64,000 bases of DNA from Diadema setosum (GCA_033980235.1 CM067065.1:4439847-4503846), one strand, 5' to 3'. Shown: positions 22,001 to 35,040, counted from the stretch's first letter. The notes: generated by a model not told the origin, from the letters alone. A program made the numbers and translations.

Positions 22001-23776
22001 AAGTATAAAAAACTGAAAATCATCCGGCAATCTTCTTTATTTACGGCAATAGACGAGGGTCCAATGACGGAACCAGGTCCAATGCTCAGGGGCAAAAATT
22101 ACGCTTTGGACCCCCATACGCATAGGGAAGCGCGTGTATGACATCCCATGATTAGGCAGGCGGGGATGTGCTGTGGTTATGCAGTCAGACCGCAACGCTG
22201 CTGTTAATGAGCTCAAATCAAAAATTTATCGTACGCGCAGGTTTTTGCGCATGTCCTTCTCAGCACCCGAGATTTTGCGAGATAATTCAGAGACAAAGTG
22301 CATGGTCTACGAGATTCACTTATTGGCGACATGAAGATCTACTATCCGTGACTAATTGACATGGTTTGTGAATATTTGAAATAAATCACACCTTTTAATG
22401 CTTACATTATACAAAATGAGCTTATGATACCATTATTCATATCTCTGCATTATATCGATATTTTCCAAACGACCCTGAAACAAATTAGAACAAGGCTTTC
22501 TATTTATTGCCAACCCGACCCGTTCATAGGTTGAATCACCACATGAATAATGGTCAACGTTTTAGATATACCTGTTATAATAGCACACTAAGAACTGAAT
22601 TGGTCCCTCGCTTAGAAAACAATAAAAATTGAAAGTCTCGTCGAGTAAAAATCATAGTGTGGCAATTTGAGATACATGAATGATCATGCGCTCCCAGGGT
22701 ATCATTAGATAAATTACTCAGCGATGAATACAGTAAATTAATAAGGAATAATTACTCTAATACCAAAAAGAGAGCCCAAAAGAACTCATGTGTGCAAACT
22801 TAGTCCTAGATCTTTTATTATTGATTTGTATGCTATTTATTAATGCACTCTACTCTATCTAGTTGTGCCGGCAAAAAAAGTTCAAGCCAAAGTTGAGCTG
22901 TCGATCAGAGTGGAGTGTTGTTCTTGTTGTTTACGTGGAGATCTTGTCGCAGCTGCAGTTGCCTGAACCTGAGCGCTTATACTATACATTGTGCGCGCGC
23001 ACACACACACACACACCATAGGGTCCTACACTGTCATCTACACACAGTGTATTACTGTTATGTAGAGTACTGTCATTCCGCGAGGTGCGTTCAACTCTCC
23101 ACTCAGAGGGAATTAACCAATCAGAAACGCGTATTCGCTGCAAACTGAAATCTCGTCAAAATTAACTGTACAACGCAATGATTTATTCGCCAACCTGACC
23201 CGTTCATAGGATCAGTCCACATAAAGTCATTATGTTTTCATAGAATGATATTTCCTCTTTCATTTTATATCTCTTCCATTTTGGTCCACCTTAATTTCGT
23301 CGGTCTAGTGTACACCTTAAGAAGAATGAAAAATATGCAAATTTTGTGTTTTGTAATTTCCTTGTTCAGTATATTTTATATGTCATAATCTTTCAAGTGG
23401 TCGAATTTCATCAAAGTACAACTCTTCAGCTTTTTATCGATGTATAAATCATGAAGATTGATAATGTCGTTTAGATTTACAGACACTCTAAAAATGTGGT
23501 CTCCCAGCTCATTACGTATTCATGTCCGCGAGGTCCATGCATACGCGTACGATAAATGCGAAGGCTTTTCAGGACGTTGCGGTCTGACTGTATGGGAGCT
23601 ATACGCGCAATACACACATGATCATACTGATTTAACACCTCCTTGAGCAACGCGTCATTTGACGTCACGGAACTTCGTCGATGTTATGATGAACTGCAGC
23701 GACTAAACGCTAACTAACCGCGTCTCTTTCTGCTCTCTTCCTCTCTCCCTCTCTCTCTCTCTCTCCTTCCTTCCAG
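19075..23776. other. Intergenic sequence upstream of the NXPE gene; no gene seen
   Basis: About 4.7 kb without a convincing coding stretch. It contains (GTTT)n or (CAAA)n runs (19787-19815), a GCGCGC/(CA)n tract (22991-23015), a pyrimidine-rich stretch (23726-23776) and scattered short inverted motifs. The NXPE promoter probably lies in the last part, but no core element can be named. Confidence 0.5.
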
Positions 23777-26700
23777 CATATTCTGACGTAAACATCCATT
23801 CGGAATAGAGATGGACTACTATCACAAGCTACTAACCTTCCTCGTAAGTGGCGCCCTTGTCCTGACGACCCTGTCCACTTGGCAGCTGGAATCCCGGAGA
23901 GGTGGTGGAAGCATCCAACCCAGGGTGGCGATAGTGACGGGAGCGGACAGCAGTTCAGAGGTCGGTAAAACAGGTTCCCAATGGCGATAACAGTTTCTTG
24001 ACGTTTTTCTCTGGGATTTTCAGCACTGAAGAGCGGCGACACATAGAGAAGCCGATGGGAATATTACAATGCAAATCTTACGAAGACGAATAACAAATAG
24101 ATGGCATGTTGCCCTGTTACGCCATTCTATCGAGAATCGGGTCTTGTTAATGTTTTACTTTTGAATGTTCCTAGTTATTTCTTTGATTAAACTAGTAATA
24201 GTATGATGAATTCTAATATGAGTCGTTTTAAGAGGGATTCTGAAGGAAAGGTATGAAGAGTGTGTTCGCAAAAACCGATAAGTCCATTTTTGAAGCTTTT
24301 GAAGTACGTTCTCTGTCATAAAGTACAAAATAATACCTTTTAAATGATATATTGGTCACTACATATAAAGGCACATTTTTGAAGTTATGGTCAAAAGAAG
24401 CAAACATTTTCTTGTTATTCTCTTTATTTTTCTTGACCTTTAATCGCAAATATTTCCATTTGGCAAATATGGACTTATCAGTTTTTGCGAACAAACTCTT
24501 CATATATAAAGTGATTACGTTATACTATTATTATATCACTTTATATTCAGACGCATTGTATTATATTATATTACATCGTATAAATTATGTCATATTAAAT
24601 CATAGGGCGTATAGTATTCAAATTAAGGCCCCGTTTTATCAAGAGAATAGGATGCAAATCGATTTTAATTTTCATTACCTTCCTGCTGCCATAGACTTAC
24701 AGTTGAAATCAACTTTATAATTAATTCCAACTCTTCATAAAACAGGGCCATGGTGTCATAATTATTGCACAGAGAGCAGATTAAAAAGAAAAAGATTCAC
24801 TATGAGATTTACCCGTTTAGGAAATATAGTCCCCTATGTGAGACATCAGTCAATTTCACGACGAGTCAAAGTCTGGACTGAGCAATGTTGTGTGTAAGCA
24901 TACCGTCCCCTCTAGCAAGAGGCAAAACACTGTGTCCCTCGGATAGGACATAAAATGGAGGTCCCGTGTATGAGAGAGCAACAACTCATGCACGTAAAAG
25001 ATCCCGCTTCATTCATTCATCGCAAAGAGCAGGGTGTTTAACCCGGTGAAGTGGTCCCACCTCACATCCAACTGGACCCCACGGAAGACCAGCTTAACGT
25101 AGCTGAATATGGGCTATCCAGCCATCTTGTCAGATGGAAAATGGATAAAAAAAAAAAAAAAATGGAGAAGAATACGCAAAGGAAGCCGGTGTTTAACATC
25201 GAGGAGGTTAGATGGATAAAAGAGGTATAATTTTACTCAAAAGCTATAGTTTTAAATCATGCCAATCAAATACATAAAAATCAAAAGAATACAATATTCA
25301 GATACAAAATAATGCCACTATCCCAATAAACGGTTTACGAAATAGTTAATCTTATACTTAGATGTAGGCCCTATGGGAAACGAATTATATCCTAGGTGGA
25401 TACCAACAGGTGTCTTTTTTGCATGGAAGCGGTAGTCGTGCGTTTTCAACCATATTTCTTTTTTATTTAATATTCATAGCTTTATATTCGTGGAATTTGA
25501 AAGATAATGCACAATATCAAATATCAATGGCATACATTTAAATATAATACAGAGGAAAGTTACAGCAGGTTTTTTTTTTTTTTTTTTTTTGGGGGGGGGG
25601 GGGGAGAAAGATATTAGAGAGGTAAAGGTTCAGGTGTGATTTTCTTCAGTTCGTCTTAACATGAGAATGCCGGAATTTGAGAGAAGCTTGGGTATTTGTT
25701 TTATGTTCATCGTGTCATTGTCGGCAACCAGGGACAGCCTGGTGGTAGTATCGCTGCCCGGAAAGTTATAGATGACAGGTTCGAGTCTCACTGGTTCTTT
25801 TTTTTTTTTCCCGACATATTTGTTAACTTAACAGATCAGCAGTTGCGATCTGAGCATTAGTTTGTAAAAGAAGACATCTCAAATCTGAGGTTTTATTTTA
25901 TTTTTCTTTCAATTTCTATCTTATTTTTCTTTCAATTACAGGTGCATGATACTCCGAGAAACGGAGAAGCTTGCACACAACCTCGGGAGAAACGTGATCA
26001 AATGCAACACCCGCTATGTCCTCATCGTCAAGTCCGGTTCTTTCCTCGTACGGATCGCACTTTTTCAAACCCACAGCCTGGCCAAGACGATATCAATAGT
26101 TCGCGTGTAACCAGCGGAAAGTATTCTTGGTTTGAAATAATTCACCGTCGACCATTCCACGTCTGCGACGAAATCGAAATTCGTATCCACGCGAGATCCG
26201 CTAACAATGAGCCCAAGGAATACGGCGGGGACTACTTTCGGATCAAAGTGTACACGGTCAACGCTACATTCAATGCGAGCACGACGCCAGATGGTGAGGT
26301 GTGGGACCATCGTAACGGAACGTACTCGGCATACGTCACACTCAAGTGGGAGGGGCTTACTCGTATCAATGTGACATTGGTGCACCCCAGCGAAGCTGTG
26401 TATCTCCTAGAAACTTATAGGCACACTCGACCCACGAGGTTCAACTTTAACGGCCTCTTTGTGTCCGGCAACGTTTCTGAAGATGTGTCCTGTAATTTCA
26501 TGCCGTGGAGTAACAAGGTAAAAATGTTGTTGCTGTTGCTGTTTGTTTGTTTGTTTTATTTTCCATCTCGTTTAATCCCTCTCTCACTTTCCTCTAATAT
26601 TGATGATATAATGTCCCAAATACACACAAAAATTTGTACGATAATTATTACTGCATGGTTGATACAGTAGTCGGTCTCACTTTTCACGTATATGTCTGTG

Positions 26701-29700
26701 GTATTATATTGAGTAGATAATTTGTTTCTGTGTGTGTGTGTGTGTGTGTATGTGTGTGTGTGTGTGCTGGGGGGGGGGGGGGGTGTGCATGCGTGTTTTT
26801 GTACCTGCTAGTTTCTATGCGATTACTCATTTATACTCACACTGTTTTAATTTTATTTACCCATAAAGGGAAATGATAAATTCAGTCTACTCTGCAGTAA
26901 TCACACAGGGAGTATCAATCCAATTTTATATAATTTCTCATCTGAAGCACAGCGAAAGAGAAGGTCAAAGAGATCAACATCAAGAACGTAACATTTTGTG
27001 CCGTCGATTACTCAGTAGCTAATCTACATAAGATTATGTGGTAACATCTGATGATTTTCCAAAGCAACTGCTCCGGTATGAATCGACAGAATACTGTAGC
27101 CGTTCTTTCTTGTCTGCAATACAAGTAGGGGTTTCGCAACGTTTGTTTCTTCTGCTTTTGTTTTTTTTTTTTTTTTTTTGCTCTAGATGGGACAGCGGTT
27201 GTTGTTTTTAGTGTCCTTCCTTTGTTTGTGTGTTTGTTTTTTTCAGTCATCACAATGTTTTATTTACTCGTGTTTTGTTGTCTTTTTTTTAAGGAATCGT
27301 ACTGCAACTTCGTGGACAAAGCATCGGGCATTCCATGGTACTGCGAGAAGCCAAGTAAAAAGAGACTTCACTGTTCCGACTGGCGGTTTCATCGCCGCTA
27401 TCTCAACGTTATGAAGGAGGGCGAGCTAAATCCTTTGAGAGCATCAGAAAAAATGGCATTCGACAGGTAAAGCGGTAACTTGTAAGTACACATACTGATA
27501 ACTATACATGTATATGTCATCTTTCTTTCTCATTATGTAGGATTCGTCATCGTCAAGAGATGGCATATAAAATTGTATACATGAATCATATGTTTGTGCA
27601 GTAGTCGTGTATACAAACGACAACACACTTACACACACACGTGCGCGCGCATACACACACAGGCACACACACACAAACACAGGCACACATACAGTACATC
27701 CCCTCATACAGTACTCACAAGCTACCTTACATGGGAGCCTCAAGCAATTGCCCACTTGACAAAGTGGATGTATTGCATTCGACTGACTTTGCGATGAGAG
27801 ATAGTCCACGCGGCATGCTGTATAAATGTTTTGTAAAGTTTCGGACTACAGGCCTTAGTTGGATCAAGTACGTGTCATGGCTGTACTGTACTTACTCATG
27901 AGCTGCGTTATGCGTTTTGATTTAGCCGAGTCCTTATTAAAAAGAGAAGACTGTTAATTCTTTTTTGGACCATACATTTCTAGTATGTTTTTTGTTTTAT
28001 TTGTTGTTTGTTTGTTGTGCGCTTGGGATTGTTTGGTGCTGTTTGCAGACTTACAAGTCGTTCGTAGCGTCATAGTGATTCGTTAACGTAAGGTTGTTTC
28101 AGTTACATCCAAGCTTTCACTTGCAAACACGAATGAAGATGGAAAATGGGGCTCAAAGCACACTGCAACAACTGCAGAAATGTAAACAAAAATGCATGCA
28201 CCAGGAGAAAGTTCTTGAAATAATCTACTTCATTAGAGTGTTTATCTGTGCTCTCACACTCAATTTTACTCTGTTACTATTGGCAGAATCGACGAACCCG
28301 TCCATGGGCCCGTTAGACAAGTCCAGGTCGGTAGGCAAGTTCAAGGAAGCATTCAACACGCCATAGAAAGACTTCCGGGTTGTGACCCGCGAAGTGACCT
28401 CAAGCCCTATCGATTGGCCGGCTTCTACATGAATAACGTATGGTACTCACCATACTGCAAGCTTCGAAAGTTTTCTGGACAGGAGTCCATGTTAAACTGT
28501 CTGGCTAACAGACACTGGTATTACTACGGAGACTCAACAATACGACAGGTACACACTTCCAACCGTCCCACAAGTAAGAGCATGTCCGTTCCCCTATTGA
28601 ACTGACCAAGACGGATACTAAAGTAAAGAATGCCACAGCAGAAATAAACGCATTTAATTTATATAAAAATAGACAGGGTTATAAGTGAGTTAATCAGCAA
28701 CTCCAACATTTTCCACCGATGCTGTCGTTGATAACTGTTATTGGTTATTGGTTACAGTGTGCTAGCATTATAGTGGTAGCTTTCTCGATCAACCTTTTGT
28801 TGTTGTTGTTGTTGAAGCAAATCACCTTTAACTAAAGATATAATTTATGCAGGAACATAATTGGTCTCCGTACCGAACAATTAACAATGAGAACGTTAAA
28901 TTGCAACATCCAGAACTCTTTCACACAATTGAGAAAAATAATGTTCTTTGAAATGGTATTTTTCTTTATCCTCTACTTCAAATGATTCACTATGAAAATG
29001 ACTTTTTACTGATTCACAGTCTTATTATTCCCTTCTTATGCAGCCATAGACATTCCTGAGAATAAATGATTCTATCATGATTTGTTCCCCATAACGAGAC
29101 ACACTATTCTAAGTCATTCGCACATAAGTGCGCACCGTAAACCCCTTCACTAGGTAATCTTGAATAAATTGCTCTTAATAGTCGTTGTCCCTCATTCTAT
29201 CTTGAGATATCATCACCTCCTCGCTCTTGTCTTGATATGATTATCACCACATGGCAGACAATCCCTATAGTGTTCAACTGAAACATACTGATAGAAATGA
29301 TCGATGTGATCCTCGGCAGTCACTCTATGATAACATGATTGGAAGGCTTGCATAATTACGAAGCTTATTAATAAGTCTATTGATTTTGGTTATTTCAGCT
29401 CTTTTCCTACGTGACGGACGTATTACCTTTGCCCCGAACTAGAGAAAACGACAACTACGATACATGCAGTCGAATTAATGCTACCAACGAAGAGTGGAAT
29501 ATCCAAATGTACTACGAATTCCACTATCTCCCCATTCATCATACTACGTGGCTGGACATGGATTTGATTCGCGTTGAACCCGCCTTTTTTAAGGCCATTC
29601 GGTCCGACATCAACGTTGTCATCGTGGTCTCAATATGGGCGCATTATACTCATTTGCCACTGTGGTTTTTCCGGGAGCGGATTCACGCGGTCCTCGACGC

Positions 29701-29983
29701 AGCGGACGAACTCTACAGCAGGAATTCACGCTCGGTTGTTATTTTGAAGAGCGCCAACACTCGAAACCACGAGGACAGGGTCCGGTCTATTGTGAGCAGC
29801 GATTGGTCCGCTCTGCGACTGTTCGAAATAGCGCGGGAAATGGCAGCCGCACATCCTCGCGTGGGATTCCTCAATGCATGGGACATATCCAGTGCCCAGT
29901 TTGCGAAGGATGAGATTCATCCGCTACCGCCCCATGCGCGGAATCTCAACCGCATATTCTTATCGATGTTATGCTCGCAATAG
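23777..29983 (+). CDS. NXPE-family protein (neurexophilin-like + PC-esterase), 5 coding exons
   Basis: The ATG is at 23811, in an exon starting at 23777 after a strong CT-rich acceptor, so a 5' UTR exon is expected upstream. Coding exons: 23811-23960, 25942-26517, 27294-27466, 28287-28548, 29399-29983 (TAG); the phases agree and give 581 residues, the usual family length. Residues 1-25 form a signal anchor. Residues 51-242 are neurexophilin-like, with YGGDYFR, DHRNGTY and LVHPSEAV plus several N-glycosylation sequons. Residues about 243-581 are the PC-esterase/SGNH part, with G381-D-S383 and D558-x-x-H561, consistent with an intact catalytic set. NXPE proteins are secretory-pathway members; human NXPE1 has been linked to sialic-acid O-acetylation, but substrate here is unknown. 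AATAAA signals lie about 490 nt past the stop (30469, 30481). Confidence 0.93.
24255..24501. mobile_element. Family G MITE, complete copy, in NXPE intron 1
   Basis: GAAGAG and CTCTTC ends with the same palindromic interior as the copy at 4244-4490. Flanking sequence is TAT on the left and ATAT on the right, consistent with insertion at a TA-rich target. Confidence 0.85.
24872..25160 (+). mobile_element. 5'-truncated tRNA-derived SINE, in NXPE intron 1
   Basis: Matches the body of the SINE at 39541-39892 from TCTGGACTGAGCAATG onward, including AAAAGATCCCGCTTCATTC and an A-rich 3' tail. The tRNA-like head is missing. Confidence 0.8.
25570..25604. repeat. Oligo-T followed by oligo-G tract
   Basis: About 20 T are directly followed by about 14 G; same T-then-G polarity as other tracts in the window. 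Confidence 0.9.
25733..25797 (+). ncRNA. Degenerate tRNA-like sequence
   Basis: AACCAG and CTGGTT could form an acceptor stem. An A-box-like stretch (AGCCTGGTGGTAGTATC) and a B-box-like GGTTCGAGTCT lie between, followed by poly-T. The T stem does not pair well, so it is a pseudo-tRNA or SINE head at best. Confidence 0.25.
26732..26783. repeat. (TG)n and oligo-G tract
   Basis: TG repeats followed by about 15 G in NXPE intron 2. Confidence 0.85.
27630..27693. repeat. (CA)n microsatellite
   Basis: Imperfect CA and CACG repeats in NXPE intron 3. Confidence 0.85.
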
Positions 29984-30043
29984 CGCCAATCCAGTTAACT
30001 CATTTGGTCGTCTCGATCCATCCTTTCACATTCAATTGCTCCA

Positions 30044-30296
30044 AAAATTGCGACAAATGATTCGCAACAAATGAAGCTAGATCTTTGCTCCTTCCACATT
30101 TGCTCCTCCAATAGTTGCTCCGCGGACATTTTCCCGCAGACATTTACACAAATATACGACAGTAACATCGAGCTAAAGTCGGACTTTCGATACAAAATGT
30201 CGGCGGAGCAATTGTCGACGAAGCAAATGTAAGTTGAACACATGTCGTTGAAGCCAATGTCGTGAAGTATTTGTCGCAAGCATTTGTCGCAATTTT
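30044..30296. repeat. Inverted-repeat element 60 bp downstream of the NXPE stop
   Basis: AAAATTGCGACAAATG at the left is mirrored by CATTTGTCGCAATTTT at the right. The interior is rich in TGTCG and GCAAATG variants in both orientations. It lies within the probable NXPE 3' UTR if the AATAAA at 30469 is used. Confidence 0.65.
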
Positions 30297-31074
30297 CAGA
30301 GACTATATGATGCATAGAGCAAAGGCGTAGGACACACTCAACCCCGGGCACATCTCGGGCTCAATCATCCGATGCCAAAACAAAATGAAATTTGTGTTTA
30401 GTACATTGGTCCTGGAGTGGGTAGGCTCCTACATACAAAAAATAAGAGTTCGTGAGTAAATAGGAAGGAATAAAATAATTAATAAAAGCACACAAATAAA
30501 AAAAAATGGACATTACGCAGAAAGGTTTGGACTTTGGCAGCTTCACTTATTCATGTAAGAACAAGAACGAAATAAAAAAAAAACCCAGAAAAATTGAGAT
30601 TGAGATGTGAATGAATAGAGGTATTGCAAAGTTGAGGTAAATTTCTATTTTGAATGTTAACAATTGAACATGCTAATAAAAACATAATGAAAACTATAAA
30701 GTGTATGGTCATCTTGTTTCGATTTCCCAGTAGTATGGTATTAAAAGTCGATGGACAAGAAAGGAAAGTTAGACAATCTTGTTCAAACGATTTTTTTTTT
30801 CTACTATGAAAAAGCGAGCAATACAACAACTTTGTGCAATATTTGAAAACAACTGAAAAGCCCCCTTTTCACGGAGACAATCATCTTTTTCCCCCAATAG
30901 TCAAATATACTGAACTCTTTTGATTGTTGTTGATATGTTCATATTCGTCAAATTCTTCTTCCCGGACTATGTCATGCTGAATTCCATAAAACAACAACAA
31001 CAACAACAGCAAACAAACAGCCTCCACAGAAATAGGCACGTATTTTTAAATTCACCAAACTGCATAGCTCCTAA

Positions 31075-31740
31075 TGTTTGTTAGGCATGACTAATAACTT
31101 CTGACTAGACAACTATGCACACGGACAGCATACAGACATACAGAAAACGAATATGCTGATCAGAATTTTGGACCAAGCCAAGCAGCAAATATCCAGTTAA
31201 AACCGTTCAAGTCAAGTATGGCAGCAGATAAACATAATGCACACCTACACATCTACATCCACACACAGAAAGTAACACACACACAAATCCTAGAGGGGAA
31301 ACGGAACGGCTCGTTGTTAAAAACAGCAGCCAGGAGAAAGTGAAAGAAAAGTCATGTCTGTTTCATGGAAGTGTTGCTTCTGACAGGGTTCTGCAATGAA
31401 CGCTCAGTCTGCTCTCTTTTTCACACACAACACTTACGAAAACACAATGTAAACAAGTTGAGAAACTCAAATCAAAGCAACATTCAATATCGAATCAAGC
31501 GATTGTTTATAATACTTCGCAGTTTAAACACGAGTAATGAGTTGTCGCGAAAACAATGACAGCCTATTCCACCCCATATGCATTACATTTCCTTGCATTA
31601 TGCCGAGTTTAGCAAAATTGTTACAATATAATCTTATGGGGAATGAAAACAACACATTAGCAATGTTTGGGGAGATTCAGACAACTCGTTCAAACGTTAT
31701 GGTTATTACAAAGTTCATGGTGCCTCTTCGCTGAATGTCA
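31075..31740 (+). repeat. Upstream duplicated segment, copy linked to dispanin gene 2
   Basis: Shares ordered blocks with 41950-42310, 42995-43220 and 62930-63200: a 'CTGACTA...CAAATG/CTATGCA' block, 'AACCAAG..AGCAACAAGTATCC', CA-rich stretches, TAGAGGGGAAA, AAAAACAGCAGCC and TGACAGGGTTYTGCAATGAA. No coding signal is seen. Confidence 0.65.
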
Positions 31741-31895
31741 CTGTATACGTCAGACGAGTAATACACTGTACAACGTCACATATGGACATCAATATATTAA
31801 AAGCATTTATACTATAATTATATTTTATTCATGAAATATTTTTAAGTGGCATTCGATTGTATAATTTCCTTTAAAAGGAAATACAATCGAATTCC

Positions 31896-31920
31896 GCCCC
31901 CCCCCCCCCAAAAAAAGAAA
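31896..31920. repeat. Oligo-C / oligo-A tract
   Basis: About 12 C followed directly by A-rich sequence. Confidence 0.9.
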
Positions 31921-32285
31921 ATGTTTCATGATAGGGACACGTTTCCAGGCCTTGTAACTGAAATGTGTTTATGACAATACTTATCCTACTTTTTGAAAGA
32001 GGTCAAATTGGAGTAAGAAAACTATGATTTTTTTTTTTTTTTTTATATACATACAGCCAGATCCAGAGGTAACAAATATAGGGGGAATTAAACATAACGA
32101 CGAACGAGTTTCTGCATTTCGATCTCCTTTAGTATTTGAATACATTGTCGATTTTATACAAATGAGATAGCTATCTCTATTGCTCCTGATATTTACTTTA
32201 CTTGAAAATCCCCAAATTTGCTTTGTTCTCTAAATTAAGAGTCCGAAAGAATACCAGAATAGTAAACATCCAATGATTATGGTAA

Positions 32286-32320
32286 AGTTTGTTTGCAAAA
32301 ACCGATAAGTCCAGTTTTCA
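32286..32320. mobile_element. Family G MITE end fragment
   Basis: Contains GTTTGTTTGCAAAAACCG and ATAAGTCCA, the terminal sequence of family G, with no second end. Confidence 0.5.
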
Positions 32321-32561
32321 AGGTTTGAAAAATAACGTATGAAAAATAAAATCGCGCCCCCATATTATCAGTGCACGAAGAAGCTTTCTACGTCGCAAAC
32401 TGTGCGGACGTGAAAATAGCCGAGTACGCGTAGTGAAAAACTCAGGCGACGCAAGCTAAAAATAGATTGACTTTACGCGCGCTACTGCGCACGCTCAGAA
32501 CATGTTTTTTTTTTTTTTTTTTCCTTTGAACGTCCGCGCGTCTAAAATCTAAAGCTCCCTA

Positions 32562-33127
32562 ATGTCAGCACTCTGTGGTACTGTACCACAGGCTTGTAGG
32601 ATACTCCTGTGGTACTTAATTGTCAGGTCCACGCAATGTTCCACACAAATAAATGTTACCACAGGAACTGTGTGGTACTATGTCACAGGCTCGTGCAGTA
32701 CTCCCTGTGGTGCTTGTACAGGTGTAGGTACCACACATGTACAACACAAACATACGTCAGCACAAACACTGTGTGGTTCTGGACAGTACCACAGGACAAT
32801 ATCACAGGACAGTACCACAGGACAGTACCACAGGACAGTACCACAGAACAGTACAACAGAATTGTCCTGTGGTATTTTGGGACGTACCACAGGACATTAC
32901 CACAGAAAGTGTCTTGTGGTATTTTGGGACATTATCACAGGACAGTACCATAGGACATTACCACAGGAAATTACCACAGGACAGTACCACAGGAAATTAC
33001 CACATCGCAGTACCACAGGTCCAGTACCACAGGACAGTACCATAGGAACTGTTCTGTGGTATTTTGGGACATTACAACAGGACATTACCACTGGACAGTA
33101 CCACAGGACCAGTATCACAGGACATTG
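32562..33127. repeat. 13-bp minisatellite (ACAGTACCACAGG) with inverted units
   Basis: The core from about 32784 is made of degenerate 13-bp units ACAGTACCACAGG. CCTGTGGTATTTTGGGAC blocks at about 32864, 32914 and 33053 carry the unit in reverse complement. The upstream part (32562-32783) has sparser, older units. No unit reading contains a stop, so three + frames are open; this is a property of the repeat, not evidence of a protein. Confidence 0.9.
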
Positions 33128-33391
33128 ACCCCCTCGCCCTCTCCCATTTGCCAAATTCATTAACTGATCTATGCAATTACCTATTAACTGCAACATATTT
33201 AAACCCAAAGTATGGTAACACGATGAAGAATTGTTACGATTTGACCAAGACCGCTAACCCCTAACCTTTAATCTAAAGATCATTATTGCCTTATCATACT
33301 TCATCATTGTAGGTTTTGAGAAGCGGGATTGATCGAGCCACGTGGGTCATCATGGACAAAAATAAAATGTTATAGGATTCGACCTTGACAT

Positions 33392-33788
33392 TTAAAGGGA
33401 CTGTACAGTACTGGTTGAGGTGGGGATTCATGTTTTGAACATTCCTAAGTGAGATAATGAAAGGCTTCTTATGAAATATGAAAGAGCATGTAATTTTAAG
33501 AAGGATTCAACGTTTATTTGATGAAAATTGGTTTTCAAATGGCTGAGATATCCAAAAAAAAAAAAATTCTAATGATAAAAGGTGACATGCCACAACTTTA
33601 TTAGGATCTCTTTGTTTCACCTTGTTTTTGGATATCTCAGCCACTTCAAAACCGATTTTCATCGAATAAACTTTTGATACTCCTTAGAACTGCATGCTCT
33701 TTGACATCTCATAGAGTGGTTTTTGAATATCTCGCAAAACGTTAAAAGCTAAAGCCTCACCTCGACCAGAACTGTACACACCCTTTAA
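33392..33788. mobile_element. Family T (TTAA) inverted-repeat MITE
   Basis: TTAA plus AGGGACTGTACAG at the left; CTGTACACACCCT plus TTAA at the right. Interior arms contain GGCTGAGATATCCAAAAA and its mirror. Same subfamily as 16918-17307 and 48038-48426. Confidence 0.85.
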
Positions 33789-33799
33789 CCTCTGGGCTA

Positions 33800-35040
33800 C
33801 AGTTAATTGCGTCCAATACGTATTCCAGTAATTCCCTTATTGCACTTCCTAACCCCACAAAGCTTAGTAAATAAAGTTCTATCCAGCTACGAGTTATTGC
33901 TTGAATTGTAAAATTTTACGCCGTCGACCGACCTAGAACTAACTTAATCTAGAATCGAATGAAGCGATTGAAACTAGTAAGATTAAATTCATTTCTGTTA
34001 TTTCTTATCCTTTTTATTCCTATTCAACCCAGGGAGCTCTATGCAGTTTTGAGCTACATTTGCAGATTCTAAGTTTAGGTTTATTTACCCCTAGCCCCCT
34101 AGATCTACAAAGATGGTTCTATCAAAAATTGATAAATTTGGATATAATTGCCTTCTCCTCAAACTTCACATTTGTATCACTGTTGGTGAATTAGACTGCA
34201 TATCTTCTTGACATAAAAGAAGGTAAAGCTTGGGAATTTGTTGCTGATCTTTTCATTAGAGCATGCTTTATTATGAACTAAATCAAGTAATGGCTTTGGC
34301 ATGTACCGGGGTTGTCTATCATCAATGCAATGTATTTATCATTATTTTACCAACTTTATCCATGAGATAATAATTATGATGTGGACTGTAAGATTTTAGA
34401 ATCTGGTTTTGAACTTCCACCTCAGTCTGTCTAAGGAAAATTTAACAATTCGCTGTTTAATAATGCTTTTTCAAAGTTTATAATGCAACCATGTTTGGAA
34501 GAAATAAATACAAATGTATTGTCTGGAGCATTTTGCAAAGTGGTTTCTATAATCTCACAAAAGCACAAGCTAAACCTCATCTTAATCAATACTGTGCCAT
34601 CCCATTAAGTTATGGTCGATGATGTGACACGACCTCTCATATAAAGCAACAATAACTTGTCGTATCTGCATCTATTCAGGTCAAAAATTCATGGAAGGGT
34701 ATGTAGCATTGGCCGCAGTTCCATCCTTTCTGTTTAAAACAAATGAGACTGTAAAGCTACATAACACATATTTGGTGTTTTAAGAGAAGTGTTTTCGATG
34801 ACTGAAAATGCCATAATGGCTTATGAAAAAGGGGATTTTATGGAACGGACTTGCTGGCAGACAACTATTTTTTGTCAACTTGCTTGATTGCTTCAGTGAG
34901 TGTGCAAACCAGGAAGTTTTAGCGTAGAGTGTGTATACAAATTCACGGGGAACTACTTATGGTGCACCATTATGGTGACAGACCTTTTCTCACAGTCAGT
35001 CACTTGATTCACAATTGTTGACTTGTTGCTTTGTTATTCC
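33800..35040 (+). repeat. Duplicated 5' flank of dispanin gene 2
   Basis: Collinear with 43480-44990 upstream of gene 3. Shared points include the stretch around TGGCTT(T/G)..CAT/TC..CGGGG(T/T)AG, ATGGCTTATGAAAAAGGGGATTTT (gene 2) against ATTATGAAAAGGGGATTTT (gene 3), and the CAGTGAGTSTGCAAAC block. No coding stretch. Confidence 0.65.
34895..34920 (+). promoter_or_regulatory. Conserved upstream block with ETS-like site, gene 2
   Basis: CAGTGAGTGTGCAAACCAGG followed by AAGT is retained at the matching place upstream of gene 3 (44838-44861). AGGAAGT fits an ETS-family core. Function is inferred only from conservation between duplicates. Confidence 0.35.

Noticed and set aside
32562..33128. 188-residue frame with a Gln/Thr/His/Arg-rich periodic sequence
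   Set aside because: It is the translation of a stop-free 13-bp repeat that is open in three frames; no start context or splice signals support a gene.
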